Origin: Caldifarciminota bacterium
Lineage (GTDB): Bacteria; Hydrothermota; Hydrothermia; B15-G9
Reading direction: 5' to 3'
DNA: 34,036 nt
Assembly (NCBI GenBank): GCA_015489175.1
Contig: WGAI01000015.1
Coordinates: forward strand, 1-34,036
The translations under genes were made by a program, and so were the position numbers. The first letter of the stretch is position 1; each line of letters begins with the position of its first letter. The notes beneath the pieces are model-generated. The model did not search any database. It was not told where the DNA came from and saw only the letters and a program-made list of their open reading frames with translations. Positions 1 to 6,664 of this stretch are shown here, piece after piece.

Positions 1-78
1 ATTGGAAAGAGAGAATTTTCCTGTTTTAAAATATTCTATGGTTTTATCAACGGTTATCACTTCTTTTAAATCCTCCAT
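1..78 (-). CDS. 5' end of an unknown gene, truncated by the window edge
   Basis: A minus-strand frame opens at an ATG (78-76) and stays open for 26 codons to the window edge; it reads MEDLKEVITVDKTIEYFKTG and continues. An in-frame GTG at 60-58 is an alternative start, because a GGAGG lies 11 bases upstream of it while the ATG has no clear ribosome binding site. A good sigma-70-type promoter and an inverted repeat lie just upstream on the same strand, which is why I believe this short frame. The visible part is too short to assign a family. Confidence 0.5.
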   Translation of the reverse strand, partial: MEDLKEVITVDKTIEYFKTGKFSLSN

Positions 79-103
79 GACTTTTGTGTCTGCTATAGCT
101 TAT

Positions 104-128
104 TATCATCTTGTGTGGCACGATGATA
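104..128. promoter_or_regulatory. Inverted repeat overlapping the -10 box
   Basis: TATCATC (104-110) and GATGATA (122-128) form a perfect 7-bp inverted repeat with an 11-base spacer. The right arm contains the -10 hexamer of the minus-strand promoter, so a dimeric repressor binding here would block transcription. Function is inferred from position only. Confidence 0.35.
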
Positions 129-151
129 GCAAAAGAAGAGCGAAAAGTCAA
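123..151 (-). promoter_or_regulatory. Sigma-70-type promoter for the left-edge minus-strand gene
   Basis: On the minus strand, TTGACT (151-146) is followed after exactly 17 bases by TATCAT (128-123). Each hexamer matches the consensus at five of six positions. The -10 box is about 45 bases upstream of the ATG at 78. Confidence 0.55.
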
Positions 152-382
152 ATTCCTGTCAAAAATTCTTATTTTAGACAGACTTGACCATAAAAATGTT
201 ATTAAGAACCTCAATCAACTTGTCTAACGCTATATCAATGCCCATTGGTAATCCAAATTTTAAAAAGTATATCTGGTGCGTTTTAAAAGCGATGTTACGG
301 AACGCGTCTGCCCCAATGAGTTGTATTGCTCGTTGTTCCCTGCTGCGGTCAATTTGGTCGGGCGTTGGGCAGGTTTTATAAT
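152..382. other. AT-rich intergenic stretch
   Basis: Between the minus-strand promoter and the start of the plus-strand cluster the DNA is clearly more AT-rich than the flanking genes. The short frames here have no ribosome binding sites or recognisable products. I found no convincing promoter hexamer pair for the plus-strand cluster and no hairpin terminator. Confidence 0.4.
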
Positions 383-937
383 ATGCCCGTGATCGGAAGT
401 CATATACTCTTGATGGCCGTCGCCCTGCTTCAGCCCAAAAACGACATTGACATGCTGCGGGCTACGGTAAAAGAAGCTGTCGATTCGGGCCTGAATGTTG
501 TCCGTTTGCCCGATTCCATGAGTATCGTTCAGGACGGCAGTTACAATAACAGCTGGATCGTGGAAGACGCTATTACTCAGAAGCTTATAGACAAGCATGT
601 GAGGGTCATCAGGACTGCGCCAACAAAGCTGCATTACAGAATTGTTGACATGCGAGTGTCTTACTCTGTGTTTCGCAGGTCGTTTTTCGGCCCTCAGATG
701 GCAGTGCGGACATTTTACATCGACATAACATTCAAGCTCGTTCATGACGGTGAGGTCGGATGGATACGGTCGTTTGAGGTTATGCGCTCGGACACCGTGC
801 CGCTCAGGATGCTCGCTGATCTCAGATACGATGGGATCTCGCCGCAGGTGCCTGAAACCATGTCGGTTGTTGAACCTGTCATAATCGTCATAGCACTTGG
901 CTACATACTGTTTTACCTTTACTCTGGAGGAAAATGA
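383..937 (+). CDS. Exported hypothetical protein with C-terminal membrane anchor, upstream of lptB
   Basis: A 184-aa protein that I cannot assign to a family. The ATG at 383 is chosen over a TTG at 326 because the protein then starts with a short signal-like stretch (ILLMAVALLQ). The middle is a mixed alpha/beta region of about 140 residues with alternating hydrophobic strands. The last 25 residues are a single hydrophobic segment (VEPVIIVIALGYILFYLYSG) ending in SGGK, so a tail anchor is likely. The strand pattern and the phrase SWIVEDAITQKLID faintly recall LpoB/FlgO/CsgG-type periplasmic domains, but this is only an impression. It does not resemble LptA or LptC, the usual neighbours of lptB. 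Its stop overlaps an ATGATATG run and lptB starts 2 bases later, so the two are co-translated. Confidence 0.7.
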   Translation: MPVIGSHILLMAVALLQPKNDIDMLRATVKEAVDSGLNVVRLPDSMSIVQDGSYNNSWIVEDAITQKLIDKHVRVIRTAPTKLHYRIVDMRVSYSVFRRSFFGPQMAVRTFYIDITFKLVHDGEVGWIRSFEVMRSDTVPLRMLADLRYDGISPQVPETMSVVEPVIIVIALGYILFYLYSGGK

Positions 938-938
938 T

Positions 939-1667
939 ATGGGAGAACACACACTTAGAGCTGAAGAACTGAGAAAGATTTATGGGGGGCGCGAGGTAGT
1001 GTCAGGTGTTAACCTTGAAGTGCGGACAGGCGAGATCGTTGGGCTTCTCGGCCCGAACGGCGCAGGCAAAACCACCACATTTTACATGATCATGGGGGCT
1101 ATCAGACCTAACGGCGGGCACATCTACTTCGACGACATGGAGATAACCGGTCTGCCCATGTTCAGGAGGGCGAGGCTCGGCATGAGCTACCTGCCACAGG
1201 AGGCCTCCATATTTCGGAAACTCACGGTCTTTGAGAATGTTTACAGCATTCTTGAGATTCGCGGAATAGGCGGCGAAAGAGGCAGAGAGGAGGCGCGTAA
1301 GGTTCTGGAACAGATGAATGTATGGCATCTTCGAGAGCAAAAGGGGTATATGCTCTCAGGTGGAGAGCGGAGGCGAGTTGAGATAGCCCGTGCGCTCGTC
1401 ACACAACCCAGATTCCTGCTGTTAGATGAGCCATTTACAGGCATCGACCCGAAAACTCGTCAGGAGATTCAGGACATCATACTTGGTTTGAAATCCCTTG
1501 GCATAGGCGTGCTTATAACGGATCACAATGTGCGCGAGACTTTGGAAATAACCGACCGCGCCTATATAATTTACGAAGGGAAAATTCTCATCTCAGGCAC
1601 CTCTGAAATGCTCATAAACAATCAGAAGGCTCGTGAGGTATATCTTGGGGAGAGATTTAAACTATGA
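939..1667 (+). CDS. lptB: LPS export ABC transporter ATP-binding protein LptB
   Basis: A 242-aa ABC ATPase of the LptB type. With LptF/LptG (not in this window) it powers extraction of LPS from the inner membrane and its passage over the Lpt bridge. Visible motifs: Walker A GPNGAGKT at residues 38-45, signature LSGGE at 139-143, Walker B LLLDEP with catalytic Glu164, and the switch His196 in TDHNVRET. The GLPMFRRARLGMSYLPQE segment and the TDHNV motif are typical of LptB rather than of amino-acid importers. The ATG at 939 is preferred to the upstream ATG at 897, because GGAGG sits 8 bases before 939 and 897 lies inside the preceding gene. The stop shares ATGA with rpoN. The lptB-rpoN order is widespread in diderm bacteria. 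Confidence 0.95.
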   Translation: MGEHTLRAEELRKIYGGREVVSGVNLEVRTGEIVGLLGPNGAGKTTTFYMIMGAIRPNGGHIYFDDMEITGLPMFRRARLGMSYLPQEASIFRKLTVFENVYSILEIRGIGGERGREEARKVLEQMNVWHLREQKGYMLSGGERRRVEIARALVTQPRFLLLDEPFTGIDPKTRQEIQDIILGLKSLGIGVLITDHNVRETLEITDRAYIIYEGKILISGTSEMLINNQKAREVYLGERFKL

Positions 1668-3052
1668 CCGAACGGCATGGCTTAAAATTCACAACCGAAA
1701 ACAGGGTAAGCACGCGGCTGGTGCCGCATCTCTCCACGCTTATCGTCGCCAGACTCAGCGCAGTTCCCATCCTTGAACTCCAACACCTTGTAATTCAGGA
1801 GGTCGAAGAAAATCCCTGCCTCGAAATAGAGTCATGGGATCCGCCTCAGATTGACATCATCGAGGAGACCATGAAGGAGACGCCCGAAATAACTCCTGAC
1901 GAAAATGAGCTCCTGCCGACATGGCCAAGGGGCATAATATCCAACAACGAGGATAATGAAGACCTTGAGCCTGAGGCACCTCCAATTGGATTCTGGGATC
2001 GGGTGGAGGCACAGCTTGAGGTGAATTTTGCGCGCGATAAGCGCCGTTACCCCATTGCCAGAGCCATAATTGATTCGCTCGACGAACGGGGGCGCCTCTC
2101 CGTCGCGGTGGAGATCATCGCCAGAAGGCTTGGCGTTGATGTCGATGAGGTCGAGAAGGTCAGGCAGTTCATCCTCAGGGAGTTCGATCCGCCCGGCATC
2201 GCCGCAGTTAACCTCCGTGAAACACTGCTTGTGCAGCTTGAACAGAGGAATTTGACGGATTCGTTGCTCTACAAGGCCATCTCGGAGCATTGGGATGAGG
2301 CGAAAAGGGGGCTCAGAGAATACATCGCAAAGGTAAGCCCGAACAACGAAGAGAAAGAAGATAACATGAAACTCCTTGAGTCGCTTTATCTTTTCCCCAC
2401 CACAGTCTATGAACACGAATCGATAGCTTACATTTATCCGGAGGTCATTTTTAAGGAGCGCGATGGCAGAATTGTGGTTGAGCTCGTGCGCGGGATGTAT
2501 CCATTGCTTGCAATAAATTCGTATTACGCCAGTTTGCTGGATGACCCGAATGTCGATAAGAAGACGAAGCGTTTTATAAAGGAAAAGCTTGATCGGGCAA
2601 GGATCTACATCGAAGCGCTGGCGTCAAGGCGCCGCAACATAGCCATGATCGCTGAGTTCATAGCCCTGAATCAGGAGGATTTTCTCCTCGGCAGAAGCAA
2701 ATACCTGAAACCGATCACCCAGCTTGAAGCCGCCGAACGGCTTGGCATGTCGGAATCGACGCTCAGCAGGATTGTCAGGGGAAAATATGCTGAGACGCCG
2801 GTCGGCATCTTTGAGCTCAAGTTCTTCTTCAGCCGGGGCGTGATGAAAAACGGCATGGTGGTCTCCAAAGAGCGAATGATCGACCGAATGTTGCAGATAA
2901 TCGAATCTGAGGACAAAGCCAATCCGCTGAGTGACGAAAAGATCGCATCAATTCTACGGAAAGAAGGTTATAAAATTTCAAGGCGAACTGTTGTAAAATA
3001 CAGGCAACAGCTTGGCATACCGTCAAGCAAGGCGAGAAAAAAGACAAAATGA
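1664..3052 (+). CDS. rpoN: RNA polymerase sigma-54 factor
   Basis: 462 aa, normal family length. It directs RNA polymerase to -24/-12 promoters that need an AAA+ activator. Region I is recognisable near residues 20-52 (STLIVARLSAVPILELQ, then EENPCLEIE), although its start is less glutamine-rich than in proteobacteria. An acidic region II follows, then a core-binding domain (about 105-310). A helix-turn-helix lies around MSESTLSRIVRGKY. The RpoN box SRRTVVKYRQ lies at about 439-448, close to the canonical ARRTVAKYRE. The start overlaps the lptB stop as ATGA. A matching NtrC-type activator is encoded at 22648-24000. The usual downstream hpf (ribosome hibernation) gene is replaced by a NYN-domain gene. 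Confidence 0.96.
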   Translation: MTERHGLKFTTENRVSTRLVPHLSTLIVARLSAVPILELQHLVIQEVEENPCLEIESWDPPQIDIIEETMKETPEITPDENELLPTWPRGIISNNEDNEDLEPEAPPIGFWDRVEAQLEVNFARDKRRYPIARAIIDSLDERGRLSVAVEIIARRLGVDVDEVEKVRQFILREFDPPGIAAVNLRETLLVQLEQRNLTDSLLYKAISEHWDEAKRGLREYIAKVSPNNEEKEDNMKLLESLYLFPTTVYEHESIAYIYPEVIFKERDGRIVVELVRGMYPLLAINSYYASLLDDPNVDKKTKRFIKEKLDRARIYIEALASRRRNIAMIAEFIALNQEDFLLGRSKYLKPITQLEAAERLGMSESTLSRIVRGKYAETPVGIFELKFFFSRGVMKNGMVVSKERMIDRMLQIIESEDKANPLSDEKIASILRKEGYKISRRTVVKYRQQLGIPSSKARKKTK

Positions 3053-3068
3053 TGTGCAGGAGGAAAAT

Positions 3069-3683
3069 ATGCTGATAAAAAAGGTCAAACATCCGGCTAA
3101 AAATGCCCGTGTCGGTGTTTTTGTGGATGTGCAGAACATGTTTTATTCGGCAAAGGAGTATTATGATGGAAAGGTGGACTTTGAGAAGATTTTGGACTCG
3201 GCCGTTCGCGGCCGCTCGTTGATAACGGCAATAGCCTATCTTGTGTGTGTCGATGATGTGGATCAGACGGCCTTCATTTCCGTGCTTGAGAGGCTTGGTT
3301 TCATCATAAGAATGAAATACTTGAAGCGCCGTGCTGACGGTTCCGGGCGCGGTGATTGGGACATGGGCATAGCTATCGATGCATTGGTTCGGGCGCCGAA
3401 ACTCGATGTTGTCGTGCTTGTTACAGGAGATGGGGACTTCGTTGAGCTGGTGCACGCACTCAAAGCGCAGGGTGTTACAGTGGAAGTCCTGTCGTTCCCA
3501 CAGAACACCTCAGAAGACCTCAAGCGTGTGTCTGACCTCTACATCCCCATGGATGCGGATTTCATCAGGCGATCGAGCAGACCCGAACGGCACGAGGAGC
3601 CTGTCCCTGATACGGTTGATTGGGCCAATGCCCCTGAGATAGAAGAGGAGGAATTTACAACTGATCCTGCTGCGAGCGTATAG
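3069..3683 (+). CDS. NYN/LabA-type (DUF88) PIN-like nuclease-fold protein
   Basis: 204 aa. The acidic active-site pattern of NYN-domain proteins is present: GVFVDVQNMFY near the N-terminus, then GDWDMGIAIDAL, then VTGDGDFVELV, followed by LSFPQNTSEDLKRVSDLYI typical of LabA/DUF88 proteins. Members are predicted metal-dependent ribonucleases; LabA takes part in cyanobacterial circadian output. The conserved aspartates imply an active site, but the RNA target is unknown. The ATG at 3069 is chosen because AGGAGG lies just upstream, whereas the frame's earlier ATG at 3012 lies inside rpoN. The tail after about residue 170 is acidic (EIEEEEFTTD) and probably disordered. The 3' end overlaps the start of waaA in a different frame. 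Confidence 0.85.
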   Translation: MLIKKVKHPAKNARVGVFVDVQNMFYSAKEYYDGKVDFEKILDSAVRGRSLITAIAYLVCVDDVDQTAFISVLERLGFIIRMKYLKRRADGSGRGDWDMGIAIDALVRAPKLDVVVLVTGDGDFVELVHALKAQGVTVEVLSFPQNTSEDLKRVSDLYIPMDADFIRRSSRPERHEEPVPDTVDWANAPEIEEEEFTTDPAASV

Positions 3684-4854
3684 GTTACTGACCGATTGGG
3701 TCGGGCTTTTCGCCTCCTCCAGATCTGATCCTGGAACAGCTGATAGGAGTTTCTGGATACATGCTGCATCCGTCGGAGAAGTGCTTGCTTCATATCCGTT
3801 TACTAAACTGCTCCTTGAGACCTATCCGAATGTCAAACTCTTTTACACGGTCGTTACGGACACAGGAATAGCACGTGCACGGGAGCTTTTCGGGAACAGG
3901 GTCATGGTCACAAAGTTCCCGTTCGACAGCTATCGCCACCTGTCCAGCATCCACAATGCCCTGCATCCACAGGCGCTTTTTGTGATCGAGACGGAGATAT
4001 GGCCTAACCTTTTGCTTAGTGCCCATGAGCGAGGCGTCCCGATATTCCTGCTCAATGCACGCATATCGCCAAACACGGTCTCACATCTTCGCCTCATAAA
4101 ACGGCTTTCGAGATACCTGTTGAGCTCTTTTACAATCATTTTCGCCCGCAACAAGACCGATGCAAGGCTGTTCACGATGGCAGGTGCGGATCCCTCTAAA
4201 ATCGTCGTCATAGGCAGCCTCAAGTATGACACAATACAGCGGCCTCTGAAAGGCTTAACCCGCAAGGAGTTGGGCTTCTCGGATGACAGGTTTGTGGTTG
4301 TTTTTGGGAGTGTGAGGAGCCGTGAATTCAACGATGTGGTTCGAGCCATGCAGGCCATAAGGGGCAAGGCTGGCATGGTTGTTGCGCCACGCCACCTCAA
4401 AAATGTGCCGATCCTCGTTAACCTTCTGCGCAAGCATGGATTTAAGCCGACGCTACGCAGTGAAAAGAGGCCGTGCAATGACGGCGTCTTGATACTCGAC
4501 ACGATAGGCGAGCTCTGGGATGTGTATCATCTCGCAAACGCCGCTTTCGTGGGTGGTTCACTGGCAAACTATGGGGGACACAACATCCTTGAACCGGCCT
4601 ACGCTGGCATACCGGTCATTTTCGGGCCATACATCTGGAATGTTGAGGATTACGCATACCCGATGATGGAGGAGGGGATTGCGTTTCGGGTTTACGATGG
4701 AGATGAGCTCGGCAGGGTGCTGAAGGAGCTTGTCCACTCGCCGTCGAAAGCCGCCTCAATAGGTCGAAAGGCGAGGGAGTTCGTCAGGAAAAGGTCAGGA
4801 GTGTCTCGAAGGATATTAGAAATGGTCAGGCCTTACATAGAGCCTATTGGTTGA
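3661..4854 (+). CDS. waaA: 3-deoxy-D-manno-octulosonic acid (Kdo) transferase, non-canonical start
   Basis: A GT30 Kdo transferase, which adds Kdo to lipid A precursor at the inner membrane. Diagnostic segments: WIHAASVGEV, FVIETEIWPNLL, LLNARIS, FARNKTDARLF, VIGSLKYD, VAPRH, and the donor-binding stretch FVGGSLANYGGHNILEPA. The frame is open from 3643, but its first ATG/GTG/TTG is a GTG at 3781, downstream of the conserved Glu of SVGE, the residue equivalent to the catalytic base Glu31 of Aquifex WaaA. I therefore extend it to a CTG at 3661, placed 9 bases after AGGAGG (3646-3651), giving 397 aa with Glu at about 40. The N-terminal anchor is shorter than usual. It overlaps the preceding gene by 23 bases, and its 3' end overlaps the convergent gene by 11 bases. 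Confidence 0.88.
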   Translation: MILLRAYRLLTDWVGLFASSRSDPGTADRSFWIHAASVGEVLASYPFTKLLLETYPNVKLFYTVVTDTGIARARELFGNRVMVTKFPFDSYRHLSSIHNALHPQALFVIETEIWPNLLLSAHERGVPIFLLNARISPNTVSHLRLIKRLSRYLLSSFTIIFARNKTDARLFTMAGADPSKIVVIGSLKYDTIQRPLKGLTRKELGFSDDRFVVVFGSVRSREFNDVVRAMQAIRGKAGMVVAPRHLKNVPILVNLLRKHGFKPTLRSEKRPCNDGVLILDTIGELWDVYHLANAAFVGGSLANYGGHNILEPAYAGIPVIFGPYIWNVEDYAYPMMEEGIAFRVYDGDELGRVLKELVHSPSKAASIGRKAREFVRKRSGVSRRILEMVRPYIEPIG

Positions 4855-6067
4855 GGACATATCGAATTTGTTTGCCCCTGCCTTCCCGCTTCAGGATGCC
4901 GGATTTTACCATCTCCTCAAGGTCAAGTCTGGCCGTGCGCTCCGAGATGCCCATCATCTGCTCGTATTCCTTTCTGGTTATAACTTTGTGACGCGTTAGG
5001 TAACGGTAAAGCTCCTGCTGGCGCGGGTTCAAACTGTCAAGTTTTACGATCCTCTTTCCGATCGGCAGCGATATGAACAGGCCGCCCCACTGAACCGCCG
5101 TCTGTATCCCATCGAGGCCGCAATGTTGAACCTTTTGACGCAACATCGCCCATCCGGGCGATGGATGCACAATTCCGGCAAAATACATGACACGCCTCAA
5201 CAGTGGGTTGCGCGGCATGGATGGAACATAACCGTTTTCTGCCGGATATCTGCCAGTGGGTGGCACGCCCGGCGAGAATATCGAGATGCCTTCGATCGAG
5301 ATCGAGATCTCGGTCAGTGCCGGTAAGCTGTAATCGCGGTGCATGATCGCATTTCCGAAGATTTCCCTCAACATCTCCTCAACGCAGCGAAATTTTCCCC
5401 CCTCAAAGACCTGTCTGGCCTCATCTGCGACATAGCCGAGTATTCGGTCGAATTTTTCTAAAATAGGCCCTAAAAAACTCTTTGATGTCAATTTCTCACT
5501 GTCGGAGAATGACTTTGTCCTGTTGACCTTAACTTCGCTCTGCGGGAGATAGGCCTCTGGCATGGCTCCGAACATCAAAATGGCTGCTACCGTCGGCTTG
5601 CCGCCGTGCGTCAGGCCGAGCTTTTCGAGGAGCTTCAGAGGCCACCTGTGGCCCATCTTTGATGCAAATTGCTCAACGAGCTCAAGGTTGAGGGCGTCAA
5701 CTGACAGGTTGTCCAACAGCCTTGCGTCGTATGAAGGGGTAGCCCATCGCTCCATGAACATCCGTTCCACTTCGTTTACGGCAAGATGCTCTATCCTGCC
5801 ATTGCGATACACCGGGAATTTTCCGGCAAACATGTAAGGTTTAAACACCCCGTCGGGAACGGCGATGATGGCGTTGTCGTTTACCGGTATAATCACCGGC
5901 ATAATTGATGGGGATACCAGCTTAATCGCTTCCGAAACGGCCTTTTCAGCATCGTTCGGGGTGGAGTAGTAGAGCAGTTCCCCACCGCCTGCATTTGCCA
6001 CAGAAGCGATGACTTCAGCGAGCTCCTGCTGTGTCACTCCCCGTTTTATTGCCGCTTTTACCGCCAT
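4844..6067 (-). CDS. AlbA_2/Schlafen-like transcriptional regulator with HATPase_c_4 and winged helix
   Basis: 407 aa. The N-terminal 100 residues match the second half of an AlbA_2 (divergent AAA_4/Schlafen-like) domain: ASVANAGGGELLYY corresponds to the usual FANTxGGxLLIGV, and KPYMFAGKFPVYRNGR to the KPxxxxxYYVRxG element. The ExExK start of the domain is missing. Residues about 210-340 resemble the HATPase_c_4 domain of RecG-like regulators (REIFGNAIMHRDY with Asn239 and HRDY 243-246; then SMPRNPLL). A winged helix-turn-helix follows (about 345-405, RKEYEQMMGISERTARLDLE). It is probably a DNA-binding regulator whose ligand is unknown. A strong GAGGTGGT ribosome binding site precedes the ATG. 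Its promoter is embedded in palindromes, suggesting autoregulation. Confidence 0.82.
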   Translation of the reverse strand: MAVKAAIKRGVTQQELAEVIASVANAGGGELLYYSTPNDAEKAVSEAIKLVSPSIMPVIIPVNDNAIIAVPDGVFKPYMFAGKFPVYRNGRIEHLAVNEVERMFMERWATPSYDARLLDNLSVDALNLELVEQFASKMGHRWPLKLLEKLGLTHGGKPTVAAILMFGAMPEAYLPQSEVKVNRTKSFSDSEKLTSKSFLGPILEKFDRILGYVADEARQVFEGGKFRCVEEMLREIFGNAIMHRDYSLPALTEISISIEGISIFSPGVPPTGRYPAENGYVPSMPRNPLLRRVMYFAGIVHPSPGWAMLRQKVQHCGLDGIQTAVQWGGLFISLPIGKRIVKLDSLNPRQQELYRYLTRHKVITRKEYEQMMGISERTARLDLEEMVKSGILKREGRGKQIRYVLNQ

Positions 6068-6079
6068 GATACCACCTCT

Positions 6080-6151
6080 TTACCGGAATTGCCGGCATTA
6101 TTTTACCGGTAACTTGCCGGTAAGTCAAACTGCGGTGACGGCATTTGCCGG
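6080..6151 (-). promoter_or_regulatory. Promoter with multiple TTRCCGG operator elements, divergent region
   Basis: On the minus strand TTGACT (6128-6123) and TAAAAT (6105-6100) are separated by exactly 17 bases, a good sigma-70-type promoter for the gene starting at 6067. The spacer is built almost entirely from two CCGG palindromes: TTACCGGTAA (6103-6112, perfect) and CTTGCCGGTAAG (6113-6124, one mismatch). Further copies of TTRCCGG begin at 6080, 6089 (within the perfect palindrome TGCCGGCA, 6090-6097) and 6145, making five copies in 72 bases. The arrangement fits a repressor, most simply the adjacent winged-helix protein, and may also control the divergent gene at 6214. Confidence 0.65.
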
Positions 6152-6213
6152 CTTCTATGATTGCAAAGTAGGGCTGGAGATGTATCCTTTAAACCCTTAA
6201 CGGAGGTTGTGTT

Positions 6214-6657
6214 ATGATTGCGGCAATGGCTTTGTGGGCTTTGCTTTCAGCTGGAGGTCAAAGCCTCCATTTCTACATTTACGGCAGCCATAGCTGTTCG
6301 CATTGCGTGATGCTTGAGACGGAGCTCAGGTCGAAGTTCCCTGATAGCGCCATAACCTTCTACCCGGTAGAAGATACCGCCAATTGGGGGAATTTCCTTA
6401 AGCTCAGGCACAAAACGGGCATCCCTGTTATCCCGATGACTGCCATCTTCCTCAATGACACGCTCAGGGTTGTAAGAGGCGCATCGTTCGCAGTTGAGGA
6501 TGTGCTTCCGTTCGTCAAACTTGCACAAGATTCCGGTTGTATGGTAATTTTATGGAGTAAAGCGGAGCTTCTGCGCGACACTACCGAAATAAAATCGCTT
6601 CAAAGTCTTTTTCTCACCGGTCGCACGGGGCAACAGACAGGCACGCACCGACGATGA
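6214..6657 (+). CDS. Secreted thioredoxin-fold protein with CSHC active site
   Basis: 147 aa. A short hydrophobic N-terminus (MIAAMALWALLSAGG) looks like a signal peptide. The strand HFYIYGSHSCSHCVMLE carries a CxxC pair (Cys28, Cys31), the redox centre of thioredoxin/glutaredoxin-fold proteins. GIPVIPMT supplies the cis-proline loop. The fold is compact, ending near residue 115; the last 25 residues are polar and probably disordered. It is likely a periplasmic thiol oxidoreductase or thiol carrier; the partner is unknown. The ATG is supported by CGGAGG 7 bases upstream. It diverges from the AlbA_2-like regulator and shares its operator region, so joint control is possible. It converges on apbE with a 7-base gap. 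Confidence 0.78.
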   Translation: MIAAMALWALLSAGGQSLHFYIYGSHSCSHCVMLETELRSKFPDSAITFYPVEDTANWGNFLKLRHKTGIPVIPMTAIFLNDTLRVVRGASFAVEDVLPFVKLAQDSGCMVILWSKAELLRDTTEIKSLQSLFLTGRTGQQTGTHRR

Positions 6658-6664
6658 GTAGTCC

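Noticed and set aside
116-131. TGGCAC-GATGA-TAGC, a -24/-12 (sigma-54-like) motif on the plus strand upstream of the rpoN cluster
   Set aside because: It has a mismatch in the -12 element, lies about 250 bases from the first gene, and is fully overlapped by the inverted repeat and the better minus-strand promoter. Autoregulation of rpoN from it is possible but not supported.
260-952. 230-aa minus-strand open frame opposite the gene upstream of lptB
   Set aside because: Its composition is typical of an antisense shadow, it has no ribosome binding site, and the plus strand has a better coding signal with coupling to lptB.
3781-4854. waaA starting at GTG 3781
   Set aside because: This start would delete the conserved SVGE segment with the catalytic glutamate, and the family-specific residues continue upstream in frame.
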